Source: Candidatus Allofournierella pullicola
GTDB lineage: Bacteria; Bacillota; Clostridia; Oscillospirales; Ruminococcaceae
Direction: 5' to 3'
Assembly (NCBI GenBank): GCA_019114225.1
Contig: DXFW01000039.1
Location: forward strand, 62,001 to 126,000
Length of the DNA stretch: 64,000 nucleotides
Shown: positions 52,738 through 62,673 of the stretch, piece by piece
Layout of the letters: every line of letters begins with the position of its first letter
How positions within the stretch are numbered: the first letter of the stretch is position 1
The notes under the pieces: model-generated
What the model was told of the DNA's origin: nothing
The model's database searches: none
Seen by the model: the letters and a program-made list of their open reading frames with translations, nothing else
Translations under genes and position numbers: made by a program

Positions 52738-52797
52738 GGGTCTAACCTGTGCGGCGCCTCTTTTTCTGCGCCCGGGGTGGAAAGGAAGGAAAGCATT

Positions 52798-53067
52798 ATG
52801 AGAGCCGTTATCACCGTTGTGGGCCGCGATACCGTGGGCGTTGTCGCCAAGGTCAGCCAGGTCTGCGCCGAGCTGAACATCAACATCGAAGACGTGACCC
52901 AGAGCATTATGCAGGAGATGTTCTGCATGATCATGCTGGTGAACCTGGAAAAATGCGGCCAGCCCATGGAAGAAGTGCGCCGCCGGCTGGACAAGGTGGC
53001 CGCCGAGATGAAGATGGAGCTGCACCTGACCCGCGAAGAAGTGTTCGACGCGATGCACCACATTTGA
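52798..53067 (+). CDS. ACT domain protein (UPF0237)
   Basis: 89 residues, one ACT fold: [44 protein letters not shown]. Small amino-acid-sensing domain related to GcvR. SD GGAAGGA. Followed 16 bp later by the PFL-family gene. These two genes are adjacent in many Firmicutes, which suggests the ACT protein regulates its neighbour. Confidence 0.95.
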   Translation: MRAVITVVGRDTVGVVAKVSQVCAELNINIEDVTQSIMQEMFCMIMLVNLEKCGQPMEEVRRRLDKVAAEMKMELHLTREEVFDAMHHI

Positions 53068-53083
53068 GCGGGAGGCGGTTTCA

Positions 53084-54451
53084 ATGAGCATGATCAACAC
53101 CCGCGACATCATGGAGACCATCAACATGATCTCCGGCGAAAACCTGGACGTGCGCACCGTGACCATGGGTATCAGCCTTTTGGACTGCGCCGACCCCGAC
53201 CCCAAACGCGCCTGCGAAAAAATTTATGAAAAAGTCACCTCCCGCGCCGCCCGCCTGGTGCCGGTGGTGGAGAAGATCAGCAGCGACTACGGCATTCCCA
53301 TCATCAACAAGCGGATCAGCGTGACCCCCATCGCCATGCTGCTGGCCAGTGCCCCCGACGCCGACCCGGTGGACTACGCCAAGGCGCTGGACAAAGCCGC
53401 CAAGGCGGTGGGCGTGAACTTCATCGGCGGCTTCGGCGCGCTGGTGCACAAAGGCTTTTCCGCCGGGGACGAGCGGCTCATCGAGGCCATTCCCCGGGCG
53501 CTGGCCGAGACCGACATCGTCTGCAGCAGCGTGAACATCGGCTCCACCAAAACGGGCCTGAACATGGACGCGGTGAAGAAGATGGGCCAGGTGGTGCGAA
53601 AGGCCGCCGAGGCCACTGCCGACAACCAGTGCATGGGCGCCGCCAAGCTGGTGGTGTTCTGCAACGCGCCGGAGGATAACCCCTTCATGGCGGGCGCCTT
53701 CCACGGCGTGGGCGAGCCGGACTGCGTGGTACACGTGGGCGTTTCCGGCCCGGGCGCAGTGCGCGCGGCGCTGGCCAAACTGCCCAAGGACGCCCCGCTG
53801 GACGAGGTGGCGGAGCTCATCAAGCGCACCGCTTTCAAGATCACCCGCATGGGCCAGCTGGTGGGCAATCTGGCCGCCAAAGAGCTGGGCGTGCCCTTCG
53901 GCATCGTTGACCTGAGCCTTGCCCCCACCCCCGCCATCGGCGACAGCGTGGCCAACATCCTGGAAGAGATGGGCCTGGAAAGCTGCGGCCAGTGCGGCAC
54001 CACCGCCGCTCTTGCCCTTTTGAACGACGCGGTGAAGAAGGGCGGCGCGATGGCCTCCAACCATGTGGGCGGCCTTTCGGGCGCCTTCATCCCCGTGAGC
54101 GAGGACGAGGGCATGATCCAGGCCGTGCGCCGGGGCAGCCTGTGCATGGAGAAACTGGAAGCCATGACCGCCGTTTGCAGCGTGGGCATCGACATGGTGG
54201 TCATCCCCGGCGACACCCCCGCCGAGGTCATCAGCGCCCTCATCGCTGACGAAGCGGCCATCGGCATGGTGAACAGCAAGACCACCGCCGTGCGCGTGAT
54301 CCCGGCCATCGGCCGCTCTGCCGGCGAGGAGCTGGATTTTGGCGGTCTTTTGGGCTATGCGCCCATCCTGCCCATCAGCGGATACAGCCCCAAGGTGTTC
54401 ATCGACCGGGGCGGCCGTATCCCCGCCCCCATGCAGGCGCTGAAGAACTGA
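53084..54451 (+). CDS. PFL family protein (UPF0210)
   Basis: 455 residues, UPF0210/DUF711 family with a pyruvate-formate-lyase-like fold but no demonstrated enzyme activity. [47 protein letters not shown], and the Cys region [17 protein letters not shown] are conserved. It lacks the PFL glycyl-radical motif. SD GGGAGGCGG. Co-transcribed with the ACT gene. Confidence 0.94.
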   Translation: MSMINTRDIMETINMISGENLDVRTVTMGISLLDCADPDPKRACEKIYEKVTSRAARLVPVVEKISSDYGIPIINKRISVTPIAMLLASAPDADPVDYAKALDKAAKAVGVNFIGGFGALVHKGFSAGDERLIEAIPRALAETDIVCSSVNIGSTKTGLNMDAVKKMGQVVRKAAEATADNQCMGAAKLVVFCNAPEDNPFMAGAFHGVGEPDCVVHVGVSGPGAVRAALAKLPKDAPLDEVAELIKRTAFKITRMGQLVGNLAAKELGVPFGIVDLSLAPTPAIGDSVANILEEMGLESCGQCGTTAALALLNDAVKKGGAMASNHVGGLSGAFIPVSEDEGMIQAVRRGSLCMEKLEAMTAVCSVGIDMVVIPGDTPAEVISALIADEAAIGMVNSKTTAVRVIPAIGRSAGEELDFGGLLGYAPILPISGYSPKVFIDRGGRIPAPMQALKN

Positions 54452-54464
54452 CCGGGACGGCGCG

Positions 54465-54860
54465 ATGAAAAAACAGGACCTGGCCGCCCTGGCCGCCGTG
54501 GCGGCGCTGTATGCGGCGCTGCACTTTCTGGGGGTCGGCTGCCCCATCAAGGCCGTCACCGGCGTTTCCTGCGCAGGCTGCGGCATGACCCGCGCCTGGA
54601 TGGAGGTGCTCGCCGGCAACTGGGCGGCAGCCTTTGCCTATCACCCGCTGTTCTGGGTGGTGCCCCTGGGCGTGCTGGTGTTCCTTCTGCGCAAAAAGCT
54701 GCCCCGCCGCCTGGTCACCGTTCTGGCCTGGACGGCCGGCGCCGCCTTTTTGGCGGTGTATGCGGTGCGGATGGCGGACCCGGCGGACAGCGTGGTGGTA
54801 TTTGCCCCCGAAACGGGGCTTTTACATCATATTTTACGGCTTTTGCCGTTTAGAAAGTGA
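54465..54860 (+). CDS. DUF2752 membrane protein
   Basis: 131 residues, three hydrophobic segments. The motif VSCAGCGMTRAWMEVL is the DUF2752 signature, with a CxxC pair at a membrane edge. Function unknown. Starts 14 bp after the PFL gene with a weak SD, and 10 bp before the zinc-ribbon gene, so it is probably in the same transcript. Confidence 0.88.
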   Translation: MKKQDLAALAAVAALYAALHFLGVGCPIKAVTGVSCAGCGMTRAWMEVLAGNWAAAFAYHPLFWVVPLGVLVFLLRKKLPRRLVTVLAWTAGAAFLAVYAVRMADPADSVVVFAPETGLLHHILRLLPFRK

Positions 54861-54869
54861 GGAAAGACC

Positions 54870-56288
54870 ATGTTTTGCAAGCAATGCGGAAAAGAGATCC
54901 CTGACAACAGCAATTTCTGCACCCATTGCGGCGCGTCGCAGGCTGTTGCCGAGCCCGCGCCCCAGCCGGAGCTGGTGATCGAGCCGGGTCCCGCCCCCGA
55001 GGCCCCGCCCGCGCCGGACCTGGTGTTCGACCTGCCCACCCCGGCTCAGGAGCCCGCGCCTAAAGCGGAGGAGCCCGCTCCCATGCCTCTGCCCGACCCC
55101 GTGGCCGAGCCCGCGCCTGAGACCCAGGAGCCCGAACCCATGCCCCTGCCCGATCCGGTGCCCGGCCCCACCGGCGGCCCGCCGCCCGTTCCCCCCACCC
55201 CGGCCCAGCCTGCCGGCGCGGCCCCTGCCTCCGGCAACAGCTATGAACTGCTGCTGAAGATCTTCGCCGCCATCTGCGGCGTTGTCTGCGTGCTGCGGGC
55301 GCTGGGTTCCGTTGGCGGTGTTTTCGGCAACCTGGTCAACCTGGTGCGCTACACCGACATCCCCTCCCTGTTCTACATGGTGCTGAGCCTGGCCAATGTG
55401 GTGTGCTATCTGGCGGCTGCCGCCATGCTGGCGCTGCTGGCCCTGCGCCGCACCAAAGAGAACACCGAAGCCCTGGTCTTTGGCCTGGTGGCCAGCGCGG
55501 CGGGCCTGCTGATCGTGCGGGTGCTGAGCCTGCTGCTGTCCATCCTGATGAACGTCATCTTCTACCAGTTCTTCCGTTTCTCCATGCTGCTGAGCTATCT
55601 GGGCGGCCTGCTGGGTCTCGCCTTCTGGCTGGCGCTGTGCGTGGGCGGCGTGTGGGGCATTCTCTATCTGATGAAGGAAGCTCCCCAGCCCGCCAGCGTC
55701 ATCAACGACCCCTCCACCAAGCTGGCCATCATCACCGAGGCCCTGAAGAAGGGCGCGGGCGACGTGCAGCAGCAGGCTTCCGCCGCCGCTGCCTCCGCCA
55801 AGAGCGCCTATGACGCCCATCAGGCCCAGCAGGCTCAGGCGGCGCAGCAGGCGCAGGCCCAGGCGCAGGCGGCCGGTTATCCCGCCGCCACCCGCATTCC
55901 CACCAACCGCAGCCTGATCGCCTACATCCTGCTGTCCATCATCACCTGCGGCATTTACTCCTACTACTTCATCTACTCCGTTGCCCGCGACGTGAACACC
56001 ATGTGCCGTGACGACGGCGAAAAGACCGGCGGCCTGCTGGCCTTCATCCTGCTGAGCTTCGTCACCTGCGGCTTCTACGGCCTGTACTGGGAGTACAAGC
56101 TGGGCAACCGTCTGGCGGCCAACGCTCCCCGCTATGGCATCACCTTCCAGGAGAACGGCACCAGCGTGCTGCTGTGGTACCTGGTGGGCATGCTGCTGTG
56201 CGGCATTGGCCCCTGGGTCGCCATGCACATCCTCATCAAGAACACCAACGCCCTGGCAGCTGCCTACAACGCTTCCAACGGCCTGTAA
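54870..56288 (+). CDS. Zinc-ribbon, Pro-rich linker, multi-pass DUF4234 membrane protein
   Basis: 472 residues in four parts. A zinc ribbon (CKQCGKEIPDNSNFCTHCG, residues 3-21). A Pro/Glu/Ala-rich linker to about 125, with the segment PMPLPDPV twice. A first membrane block at about 128-270. An Ala/Gln-rich helix (about 295-335) leads to a DUF4234 block with LSIITCGIYSYYFIY and LSFVTCGFYGLYWEY. Function unknown. The many prolines make it a likely EF-P client. SD GTGAGGA. Ends before a strong terminator. Confidence 0.85.
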   Translation: MFCKQCGKEIPDNSNFCTHCGASQAVAEPAPQPELVIEPGPAPEAPPAPDLVFDLPTPAQEPAPKAEEPAPMPLPDPVAEPAPETQEPEPMPLPDPVPGPTGGPPPVPPTPAQPAGAAPASGNSYELLLKIFAAICGVVCVLRALGSVGGVFGNLVNLVRYTDIPSLFYMVLSLANVVCYLAAAAMLALLALRRTKENTEALVFGLVASAAGLLIVRVLSLLLSILMNVIFYQFFRFSMLLSYLGGLLGLAFWLALCVGGVWGILYLMKEAPQPASVINDPSTKLAIITEALKKGAGDVQQQASAAAASAKSAYDAHQAQQAQAAQQAQAQAQAAGYPAATRIPTNRSLIAYILLSIITCGIYSYYFIYSVARDVNTMCRDDGEKTGGLLAFILLSFVTCGFYGLYWEYKLGNRLAANAPRYGITFQENGTSVLLWYLVGMLLCGIGPWVAMHILIKNTNALAAAYNASNGL

Positions 56289-56311
56289 TGTGTTTCTGAA
56301 TCAATGAAAAA

Positions 56312-56350
56312 CGCCCCCGCGGCTAAGGGCCGCGGGGGCGTTTTCGTTCG
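56312..56350 (+). terminator. Bidirectional terminator before aspS
   Basis: Stem ACGCCCCCGCGG / CCGCGGGGGCGT with TTTTCG on plus and TTTTTC on minus. Serves the convergent aspS (ends 56355) too. Confidence 0.88.
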
Positions 56351-56354
56351 TTTT

Positions 56355-58139
<1,785 letters not shown>

Positions 58140-58203
58140 TTTTGGTTCCTCTTTTCCGCGCCGGACGCAAAGCGCCCGGCGAACAGTCTTTTTACATCAG
58201 TTC

Positions 58204-58232
58204 ATTATACTTGCTTTTGCCGCCGAATACAA
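58204..58232 (-). promoter_or_regulatory. Promoter of aspS
   Basis: Minus strand TTGTAT (58232-58227), a 17-bp spacer and perfect TATAAT (58209-58204). Confidence 0.7.
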
Positions 58233-58312
58233 GGAAAAGGCGCAAAAATCGCACGCTGGCCCCCTGAAAAGCCGCCCCGCGCGCCCACGCCGGCAAAGGT
58301 GCGGGCGGGCCC

Positions 58313-58341
58313 TTTTCAATGCGGGGCCGCCATGCTATAAT
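58313..58341 (+). promoter_or_regulatory. Promoter of the GT-C-like membrane protein gene
   Basis: TTTTCA (58313-58318), a 17-bp spacer and perfect TATAAT (58336-58341). Confidence 0.55.
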
Positions 58342-58403
58342 ACCGTTGGCATTTGCGGCCCGCTTTGTTTTGTCAGAAAATCTGCCGGGGAGGTTCACTG
58401 TTC

Positions 58404-59960
58404 ATGTCCGATCGGCTCACCGCCTTCTGCCTGCGTGCGTTTTACGCCATGGCGGCTCTCTCATTCTTCTATGTCTCGTTTGCCGCCCTTTATTGGAACC
58501 GCAGCGCCCCTCTGGCCATCACAGTGGCGGCGGCCTGCGGCATATTGCTGCTTTTAGGTCTGTACCGGCTCTCCCGCAGCGGGGCTTTCACGGCGCTGGC
58601 CGAAGACCCCCGCCGCCGGCGCATTGCGGTCACCCTGCTCTCCCTTGTGTTCCTGGCGCTTTGCCTTTGCAGCGCTTTGTGCCAGCTGGAAGATTTCACC
58701 GGCACCGACTGGGACCTTTGGATCATCCACGCCGAGGCGCAGAACATCGCGGTGTCGCCCTTTCCCGACCGCATGCTGTATGCGGAATACTTTTTCCGCT
58801 TTCCCCTGAACCAGGAACTGCTGGCCCTGTTCACCGGCTGGTACCGGCTCTGGTGGCTGATCGGCGGCGACGGGGTGGATTTCAACCTGGCCGCCGCGGT
58901 GTTCTGTGTGCTGTGTCTTTGGGCCGCCCACCTTTTGTTTTATCACACCGCCCGCCTCTGGCTGGGCAACAGCCGCGCGCTGCTGGCCATGCTCGTGTGG
59001 GTCCTCTTTCCGCCCTTTTACGGCTACGCCAGTATCCCGTATTCCGATTCCATCTCCCTTCCCTTCGGAATGGCTCTGTTCTTCTGCCTGACCAAGCTTT
59101 GCAAGACCAAACAGCCGCTTTGGGGCGCTGCCGCCGGCCTTGCGGCGGGCATGGCTTTTTTCCTGAAAGGGACCTTCGCGGTGCTGCTGGTGGCAACGGC
59201 CATCTGGCTGCTTTTCCAGCCGCTTGGCAGCCGTCTTCGCAAAATGGCGTGCATTGCCGGCTTTGCCGCCTGTCTGGCAGGCTTTATCACCCTTTTCCCG
59301 ATCTTCTTCTCCCAGTCCGGGATCTGGGGCGTTTTTGACCGCAAAGCCCAAAAGGACTATTGGCAGGTGCCTGTGACCCACTATCTGATGATGGCTCAAA
59401 ACGCCAACGGCCCCTGGGTGGAAAAGGACTACGAGTTCACCTACGGCCTGCAGGGCACCTATCCCCTGGACTGGCGCAACAGGGTGTGCATGGAGGTGTT
59501 CTGGGAGCGCGTTTCCTCCCGCGATCTGCTCACCAACATCGGCTTCACCAACCGGAAGGTGGTGGAGACCTGGAAAGACGGCACCTATCAGGTGAACCAG
59601 TACGAGCGGGACACCTACTATCACCCCGATTCGCCGGTGCTTTCCTTTTTCCGTCCCGGCACCCGTGCCTACACCGTGTTCTCCTATGCTTCCAACGGGC
59701 TGCACTTCGCCTTCCTCCTGCTGACGGCGGCCGGCATGTTCCGGCGGCTGCTGAGCAGGCAGCGCCTTGCGGCGGACGGCTTGTTCTACTGCCAGCTGTG
59801 CCTGTTCGGCATGTTCCTGCTGGAACTGGTGTGGGAATGGCGCTCGCGCTATCTTTTCGGCTATATCCCCTATCTGATCCTAGCGGCGGTGGCCGGTCTG
59901 GAAGCCCTGCACGCCCTGGCCGCCCGTGTGAAGCGGCCGGACCTAAAATCTCCGGCATAA
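58404..59960 (+). CDS. Polytopic membrane protein, probable GT-C type glycosyltransferase
   Basis: 518 residues with about ten membrane segments. The first outer loop has an acidic pair in TGTDWDLWIIHAEAQN, and later YASIPYSDSISLPFGM. Both look like GT-C enzymes that use polyprenyl-phosphate sugars. A hydrophilic loop of about 110 residues (about 330-440) precedes the last segments. ATG 58404 after GGGGAGG; the frame from 58353 starts within the leader. Substrate unknown. Similar in class, not in sequence, to the protein at 14461-16371. Confidence 0.78.
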   Translation: MSDRLTAFCLRAFYAMAALSFFYVSFAALYWNRSAPLAITVAAACGILLLLGLYRLSRSGAFTALAEDPRRRRIAVTLLSLVFLALCLCSALCQLEDFTGTDWDLWIIHAEAQNIAVSPFPDRMLYAEYFFRFPLNQELLALFTGWYRLWWLIGGDGVDFNLAAAVFCVLCLWAAHLLFYHTARLWLGNSRALLAMLVWVLFPPFYGYASIPYSDSISLPFGMALFFCLTKLCKTKQPLWGAAAGLAAGMAFFLKGTFAVLLVATAIWLLFQPLGSRLRKMACIAGFAACLAGFITLFPIFFSQSGIWGVFDRKAQKDYWQVPVTHYLMMAQNANGPWVEKDYEFTYGLQGTYPLDWRNRVCMEVFWERVSSRDLLTNIGFTNRKVVETWKDGTYQVNQYERDTYYHPDSPVLSFFRPGTRAYTVFSYASNGLHFAFLLLTAAGMFRRLLSRQRLAADGLFYCQLCLFGMFLLELVWEWRSRYLFGYIPYLILAAVAGLEALHALAARVKRPDLKSPA

Positions 59961-59971
59961 CCCATCTGCAA

Positions 59972-60014
59972 AAAAAAGGAAGGCCCCCGTGCGGGGGCCT
60001 TCCTTTTTTGTTTT
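59972..60014 (+). terminator. Bidirectional terminator
   Basis: Perfect stem GGAAGGCCCCC / GGGGGCCTTCC flanked by A7 and T6, giving a T-tail on both strands. Confidence 0.95.
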
Positions 60015-60027
60015 CAAAGCCGGGAAC

Positions 60028-60354
60028 TTACGCCGCGGGATACGCGCGGTTGATGGCGTCCTGCATAATGCACAGGTTCACGATGCCCAGGCCGAAGATG
60101 GACAGCACCAGGTACAGCAGGCTGTTGTCGGGCGCGCCGACGGCCATGAAGGCCTTGCCCATCTTGTAGTACCAGTAGAGGCCGAAGATGCCGCAGGTCA
60201 CGATGGACAGCAGAATGACCATGCCGCCGCCCATCTGCCACTCATTAGGGTTCACGGTGCGGGCCGCCTCGTTGATGGTGTACATCCAATACAGCCCATA
60301 AATGCCGCAGGTTACGATGCTGAGGATGACGCAGAGCACGATGTTCTTGTTCAT
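60028..60354 (-). CDS. Small DUF4234 membrane protein with internal duplication
   Basis: 108 residues. Two copies of the same unit: LSIVTCGIYGLYWMY and LSIVTCGIFGLYWYY, 36 residues apart, then a third hydrophobic segment. DUF4234 family, function unknown. The motif also occurs in the C-terminal half of the 472-residue protein at 54870-56288. ATG 60354 after AAGGAGGAAGG. Monocistronic; the 110-bp region upstream is AT-rich with no clear promoter. Confidence 0.88.
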   Translation of the reverse strand: MNKNIVLCVILSIVTCGIYGLYWMYTINEAARTVNPNEWQMGGGMVILLSIVTCGIFGLYWYYKMGKAFMAVGAPDNSLLYLVLSIFGLGIVNLCIMQDAINRAYPAA

Positions 60355-60465
60355 GAGTTCCTTCCTCCTTGATGAGAAAAAATAAGGGAAATGCTGTTAT
60401 AAGAACGATCCATCCCCCATGAAATATGACATTTTTTATCCGTATTTGTAAAAAAAATGGGGAAA

Positions 60466-62412
60466 TCATTCAAAATCCAGGAATTCTGCCGCCTCGGCGT
60501 CGCTGGGCATGCGCCAGTCGCCTCGGGGCGAGAGGCTCACCGAGCCCACCTTGGGCCCGTCCGGCAGGCAGCTGCGCTTGAACTGCTGGGTGAAGAAGCG
60601 GCGGTAGAAGGTGCGCAGGGTCTCCCGCACCTTCTGGCGGCTCACCTCCGGGTAGGCAAGGCAGGCCATCTCCAGAATGCGCTGAGGCGCATAGCCGCCC
60701 CGCAGCATGTGATAGAGGGCAAAGTCGTGCAGGTCGTATTTGCCCAGGGTCTCCTCGGTCTTCTGCACCAGCGCGCCGTCCTCGGCCACCGGCAGCAGCT
60801 CCGGGCTGATGGGGGTGTCCAGAATGTCCAGCAGCACCCGGGTGATGTGGGGCTGCCCGTCGCACATCCGGCGGGCATGCCAGGCCACCATGGCCTTGAC
60901 CAGCGTTTTGGGGATGGAGGCGTTCACTCCGTACATGCTCATGTGGTCGCCGTTGTAGGTGCACCAGCCCAGGGCCAGCTCGGACAGATCGCCCGTGCCC
61001 ACCACAATGCCGCCCTCCTGATTGGCCAGGTCCATCAAAATCTGGGTGCGCTCTCTCGCCTGGGCGTTCTCGAAGGTGGTGTCGTAGAGGTCGGCGGAGT
61101 GGCCGATGTCCGCAAGGTGGCCGTCCAGCGCGTTTTTGATGGGAATTTCCCGATACTCCGCGCCGGTGAGCTGCGCCAGAGACGCAGCGTTGCCGAAGGT
61201 GCGCTTTGTGGTGCCCACGCAGGGCATGCTCACCGCCAGCACATCCGAAGCGGGGCGGCCCAGCTGCTCCATGGCCTGCAGCGCCGCCAGGAAGGCCAGT
61301 GTGCTGTCCAGCCCGCCGGACAGGCCGATGACCGCCCGCTTTGCGCCGCTGGCGGCCAGCCGCCGGGCCAGGCCGGTGGCCTGGATCCGGGCGATCTCGG
61401 CGCAGCGGCCGTCCAGCTTTTCCGGGTCGTCCGGCACAAAGGGCAGACGCTCCGCCGGCCGCCGGGCCAGCAGTTCCATCTGGACGGCGGAGTCGATGAG
61501 GTCCGCCGTCAGGCGCACGGTGCGGTAGGGCGCCGGGCGCACGCTTTCCATATAGGAGCCGTGGCGCAGCCGGTCGGCCCGCACCCGCTCCACATCCACC
61601 ACCGCCCGGATGACGCTGCCGGGGGCGGGATAAAGCTGCTCGGCCAGCAGCCGCCCGTTTTCGCAGATCATGCCGTGGCCGCTGAACACCAGGTCGGTGG
61701 TGCTCTCGGTGTCGCCGGCGCCGGCGTAAACATAAATGCAGTCGCACCGGGCGGACTGGCCCCGCACCAGGTCGCGGCGGTAGTCGCTCTTGGTGACCGT
61801 TTCGTTGCTGGCGGAGGGGTTCAGGATGACGTCCGCCCCGGCGAGGCAGGCAAAACCGCCGGGAGGCACCGGCGCCCACAGATCCTCGCAGATCTCCGCG
61901 CCCAGCACCACGCCGCCGGAGCGGTCGGCCACCAGCAGGTCTTCACCGAAAGGCACCGGAATGCTCTCGCCGTTTTCCAGCGGCCAGAGCACGCTGTCGG
62001 ACAGGCGGGCCGAGGCGGGGGCGAACCACCGTTTTTCGTAGAATTCGCCGTAGTTGGGCAGGCAGCTCTTGGGCACGATGGCCACCGGCACGCCCCCGTG
62101 CAGCAGCACCAGACAGTTGAAAAGCTGGTTGTCGGCCCGCACCGGCGCGCCCACGGCCAAAAGGCCATGGCAGCCTTTTTCCCATGCCTCTCTGGCCAGC
62201 CAGTTCAGCCAATGGCAGGCAGCGTCCAGAAGGCGGGCCTGGCCGAAGAGGTCGGCGCAGGTGTAGCCGGTGATGGCCAGTTCCGGGAACAGGATGACCG
62301 AAGCGTCGGCGTTTTCCACAGCCAGGGCCAGCATTTCGCGGGCGTTCTGTTCCGGGGCGGCAATGTGCACCCGGGGCGCGGCGGCGGCCACGGTAAGCAG
62401 TTGTGATGTCAT
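60466..62412 (-). CDS. nadE: Glutamine-dependent NAD+ synthetase
   Basis: Last step of NAD synthesis, amidating deamido-NAD with glutamine. 648 residues. N-terminal nitrilase-type glutaminase with the Glu44-Lys115-Cys175 triad (FPELAITGYT, VPKSCLPNYGEF, GAEICEDLWAP). The C-terminal synthetase has the PP-loop SGGLDS at 365-370. ATG 62412 follows GGGGGAGG. Works directly after NadD, encoded at 24266-24886. Confidence 0.98.
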   Translation of the reverse strand: MTSQLLTVAAAAPRVHIAAPEQNAREMLALAVENADASVILFPELAITGYTCADLFGQARLLDAACHWLNWLAREAWEKGCHGLLAVGAPVRADNQLFNCLVLLHGGVPVAIVPKSCLPNYGEFYEKRWFAPASARLSDSVLWPLENGESIPVPFGEDLLVADRSGGVVLGAEICEDLWAPVPPGGFACLAGADVILNPSASNETVTKSDYRRDLVRGQSARCDCIYVYAGAGDTESTTDLVFSGHGMICENGRLLAEQLYPAPGSVIRAVVDVERVRADRLRHGSYMESVRPAPYRTVRLTADLIDSAVQMELLARRPAERLPFVPDDPEKLDGRCAEIARIQATGLARRLAASGAKRAVIGLSGGLDSTLAFLAALQAMEQLGRPASDVLAVSMPCVGTTKRTFGNAASLAQLTGAEYREIPIKNALDGHLADIGHSADLYDTTFENAQARERTQILMDLANQEGGIVVGTGDLSELALGWCTYNGDHMSMYGVNASIPKTLVKAMVAWHARRMCDGQPHITRVLLDILDTPISPELLPVAEDGALVQKTEETLGKYDLHDFALYHMLRGGYAPQRILEMACLAYPEVSRQKVRETLRTFYRRFFTQQFKRSCLPDGPKVGSVSLSPRGDWRMPSDAEAAEFLDFE

Positions 62413-62468
62413 GGGTCCTCCCCCTTGCTCTCGCCTGCGCGGGCAGGCGCGTTTGTTGGTTCTGCCCT

Positions 62469-62474
62469 ATTATA
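62469..62474 (-). promoter_or_regulatory. -10 box of nadE
   Basis: Minus strand perfect TATAAT. The -35 is unclear (TTGTGG lies 15 bp away). The leader holds a short hairpin, CGCCTG..CAGGCG. Confidence 0.5.
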
Positions 62475-62574
62475 TCACATTGGCCCCGGCCACAACACCC
62501 ACCCGGTGAAAAAAGGGCGGCCGGGCGCTGCCGAAAGGACAAAAAAGGCGGACGAAAAGCCGAATGTCTCCCCC

Positions 62575-62604
62575 TTGTCCGCCCCGACGGGGCGGGGGTA
62601 TAAT
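62575..62604 (+). promoter_or_regulatory. Promoter of the DUF5107 gene
   Basis: TTGTCC (62575-62580), an 18-bp spacer and perfect TATAAT (62599-62604). Confidence 0.6.
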
Positions 62605-62605
62605 G

Positions 62606-62631
62606 GGTGCACAAAGCACCTTCGGCGGTGC
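62606..62631 (+). promoter_or_regulatory. Overlapping dyads at the start of the DUF5107 transcript
   Basis: GGTGC-ACAAA-GCACC-TTCGGC-GGTGC: the middle GCACC can pair with either neighbour. The first dyad straddles the predicted transcription start (operator-like). The second would be a mRNA hairpin containing UUCG. Confidence 0.35.
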
Positions 62632-62673
62632 AAATTTCGGAGCGAATTTTTCAAAAAAAGGAGCATTGACATC

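Noticed and set aside
55050..55170. Tandem DNA repeat in the Pro-rich linker
   Set aside because: The duplication is short and diverged (PMPLPDPV twice). It looks like protein-level low complexity, not a DNA repeat family.
60355..60465. Regulatory RNA in the AT-rich gap upstream of the small DUF4234 gene
   Set aside because: No stable stem and no clear promoter pair; only a TATAAC-like box and a good SD.
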